This document shows, in pieces, positions 5,932 to 6,733 of a DNA stretch of 6,733 nt (its first letter is position 1; each line of letters begins with the position of its first letter). The position numbers and the translations under genes are program-made. The notes beneath the pieces are model-generated. The model saw nothing but the letters and a program-made list of their open reading frames with translations, did no database searches and was not told the DNA's origin. The DNA is taken from the NCBI GenBank assembly GCA_030527065.1, contig JAUNBO010000034.1, forward strand, positions 6,614-13,346, read 5' to 3'. This DNA is from Bacillota bacterium (GTDB lineage Bacteria > Bacillota > Clostridia > Peptostreptococcales > Anaerovoracaceae).

Positions 5932-6693
5932 ATGGAATTCACAGCAAAGCAAATGATGGCGGTGGCTCTGGCCCGGCAGGTGGAGGACGGAAAGGCCTAC
6001 ATAGTAGGGACCGGCCTTCCTCTGGTGGGGGCCACTCTGGCCAAAAATACCCATGCGCCCAACGCCCATCTCATCTTCGAGACAGCTCTGTTCGAGGGCA
6101 ATCCCCAGGAGGTCCCCACCAGCGTGTCGGACCTGCGGATCAACTATCAGGCTTCGGTCCTGTGGCCGCAATACCGTTATTTCGGCTTCCAGGCCATTTA
6201 CGCCCAGAGAGGGCTCATCGCCTGCGGCTTTCTGGGCGGGGCCCAGATAGACCCCTACGGCAACCTGAACTCCACCAGCATAGGAGATTACTTCCACCCC
6301 CAGACCCGGTTCACCGGCTCCGGCGGCGCCAACGGCATTTCCACCTACTGCGACACCATCATCATAATGAAGCACGAGAAAAGGCGCTTCATAGATAAGG
6401 TGGATTATGTGACCAGCGCCGGCTGGGTGGACGGGCCGGGGGGCCGCGCCCGCATCGGGCTGGACCCCGAAAAGGGGCCCCGGGCGGTGGTGACGGAGCT
6501 GGGCATCATGCGCTTCGGAGAGGACAAACGCATGTACCTGGCGGAGTATTTTCCCGGCGTTACCGTGGAAGAGGTGCTGGAAAACACCGGCTTCCGGATG
6601 GACGTTTCCCGGGCGGTGGAATCCCGGCCCCCGGAAGCGGACGTACTGGATACCCTCATCAATAAGGTAGACCCTCTGCGGATCATGATATAG
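5932..6693 (+). CDS. gctB: Glutaconate-type CoA-transferase, subunit B (catalytic)
   Basis: The 253-residue product is slightly shorter than the recalled Acidaminococcus beta subunit (about 266), mostly at the C-terminus. It keeps the start of the fold (MMAVALARQVEDGKAYIVGT, 8-27, then GLPLVGA), the catalytic glutamate Glu50 in LIFETALFEG, which would carry the glutamyl-CoA thioester, GGAQIDPYGNLNSTSIGD (102-119), RFTGSGGANGI (126-136), HEKRRFIDKVDYVTSAGW and WVDGPGGRARIGL, and the late YFPGVTVEEVLENTGF. With subunit A, 13 bases upstream, it should form the active heteromer in the cytoplasm. An intact Glu50 indicates a working transferase. It releases the free acid from the acyl-CoA made upstream while forming acetyl-CoA or a similar thioester, conserving energy; the pairing of substrates is inferred. 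The first residues differ from the recalled relative by a shorter N-terminus. Confidence 0.93.
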   Translation: MEFTAKQMMAVALARQVEDGKAYIVGTGLPLVGATLAKNTHAPNAHLIFETALFEGNPQEVPTSVSDLRINYQASVLWPQYRYFGFQAIYAQRGLIACGFLGGAQIDPYGNLNSTSIGDYFHPQTRFTGSGGANGISTYCDTIIIMKHEKRRFIDKVDYVTSAGWVDGPGGRARIGLDPEKGPRAVVTELGIMRFGEDKRMYLAEYFPGVTVEEVLENTGFRMDVSRAVESRPPEADVLDTLINKVDPLRIMI

Positions 6694-6733
6694 GAAAGAC
6701 CGCAGCATTCAGGAAAACTCTTTCTTCCTTCAT

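Noticed and set aside
4932..5942. 336-codon minus-strand open frame opposite transferase subunit A
   Set aside because: It mirrors the plus-strand gene in extent and has no recognisable motif.
804..6693. Taurine or sulfoacetaldehyde pathway
   Set aside because: The dehydrogenase could be of SauS type, but the second aminotransferase is PatA-like rather than taurine:pyruvate type, and no sulfo-lyase, Xsc or sulfonate transporter is present; kept only as a weak alternative.
6694..6724. GAAAGA/TCTTTC inverted repeat after transferase subunit B
   Set aside because: A six-pair AT-rich stem with a 19-base loop is too weak to call a terminator, and the window ends nine bases later.

Overview
The window is a GC-rich, single-strand stretch that reads as a catabolic operon of an anaerobic Firmicute, most likely a clostridial amino-acid or amine fermenter. 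That placement is an inference. It rests on strong AGGAGG-type ribosome binding sites, frequent AGA/AGG arginine codons, a TTG start, and two products that resemble enzymes known from strict anaerobes: the SucD aldehyde dehydrogenase of Clostridium kluyveri and the glutaconate CoA-transferase of Acidaminococcus. These comparisons are from memory, not from a search.

Layout, all on the + strand: (1) the C-terminal part of a sodium:solute symporter, cut by the left edge (1-705); (2) a 98-base AT-rich gap; (3) an ArgD/GabT-like class III aminotransferase (804-2021); (4) a second class III aminotransferase of the putrescine aminotransferase (PatA/YgjG) type (2055-3410); (5) a CoA-acylating aldehyde dehydrogenase (3498-4871); (6) and (7) the two subunits of a family I CoA-transferase of the glutaconate type (4947-5918 and 5932-6693). 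Intergenic gaps are 98, 33, 87, 75 and 13 bases. The last 40 bases hold no recognisable gene. No regulator, RNA gene, mobile element, CRISPR array or gene remnant was seen.

Read together, the genes give a coherent route: uptake of an amino compound, transamination of a terminal amine to an aldehyde, oxidation of the aldehyde straight to an acyl-CoA with NAD(P)+ and CoA, and transfer of CoA to acetate or a similar acid, so that the energy of aldehyde oxidation is kept as a thioester. Two aminotransferases suggest a substrate with two amino groups, such as putrescine or cadaverine, or two successive amino intermediates. The exact substrate cannot be fixed from sequence. C4 (putrescine/4-aminobutyrate/succinyl-CoA) and C5 (cadaverine/5-aminovalerate/glutaryl-CoA) versions both fit, and the glutaconate-type transferase gives a mild lean to C4-C5 acids. 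The most distinctive non-coding features are two strong stem-loops, one on each side of the aldehyde dehydrogenase gene; the second ends in a short T run just before the TTG-started transferase gene. They could segment or attenuate the operon transcript.
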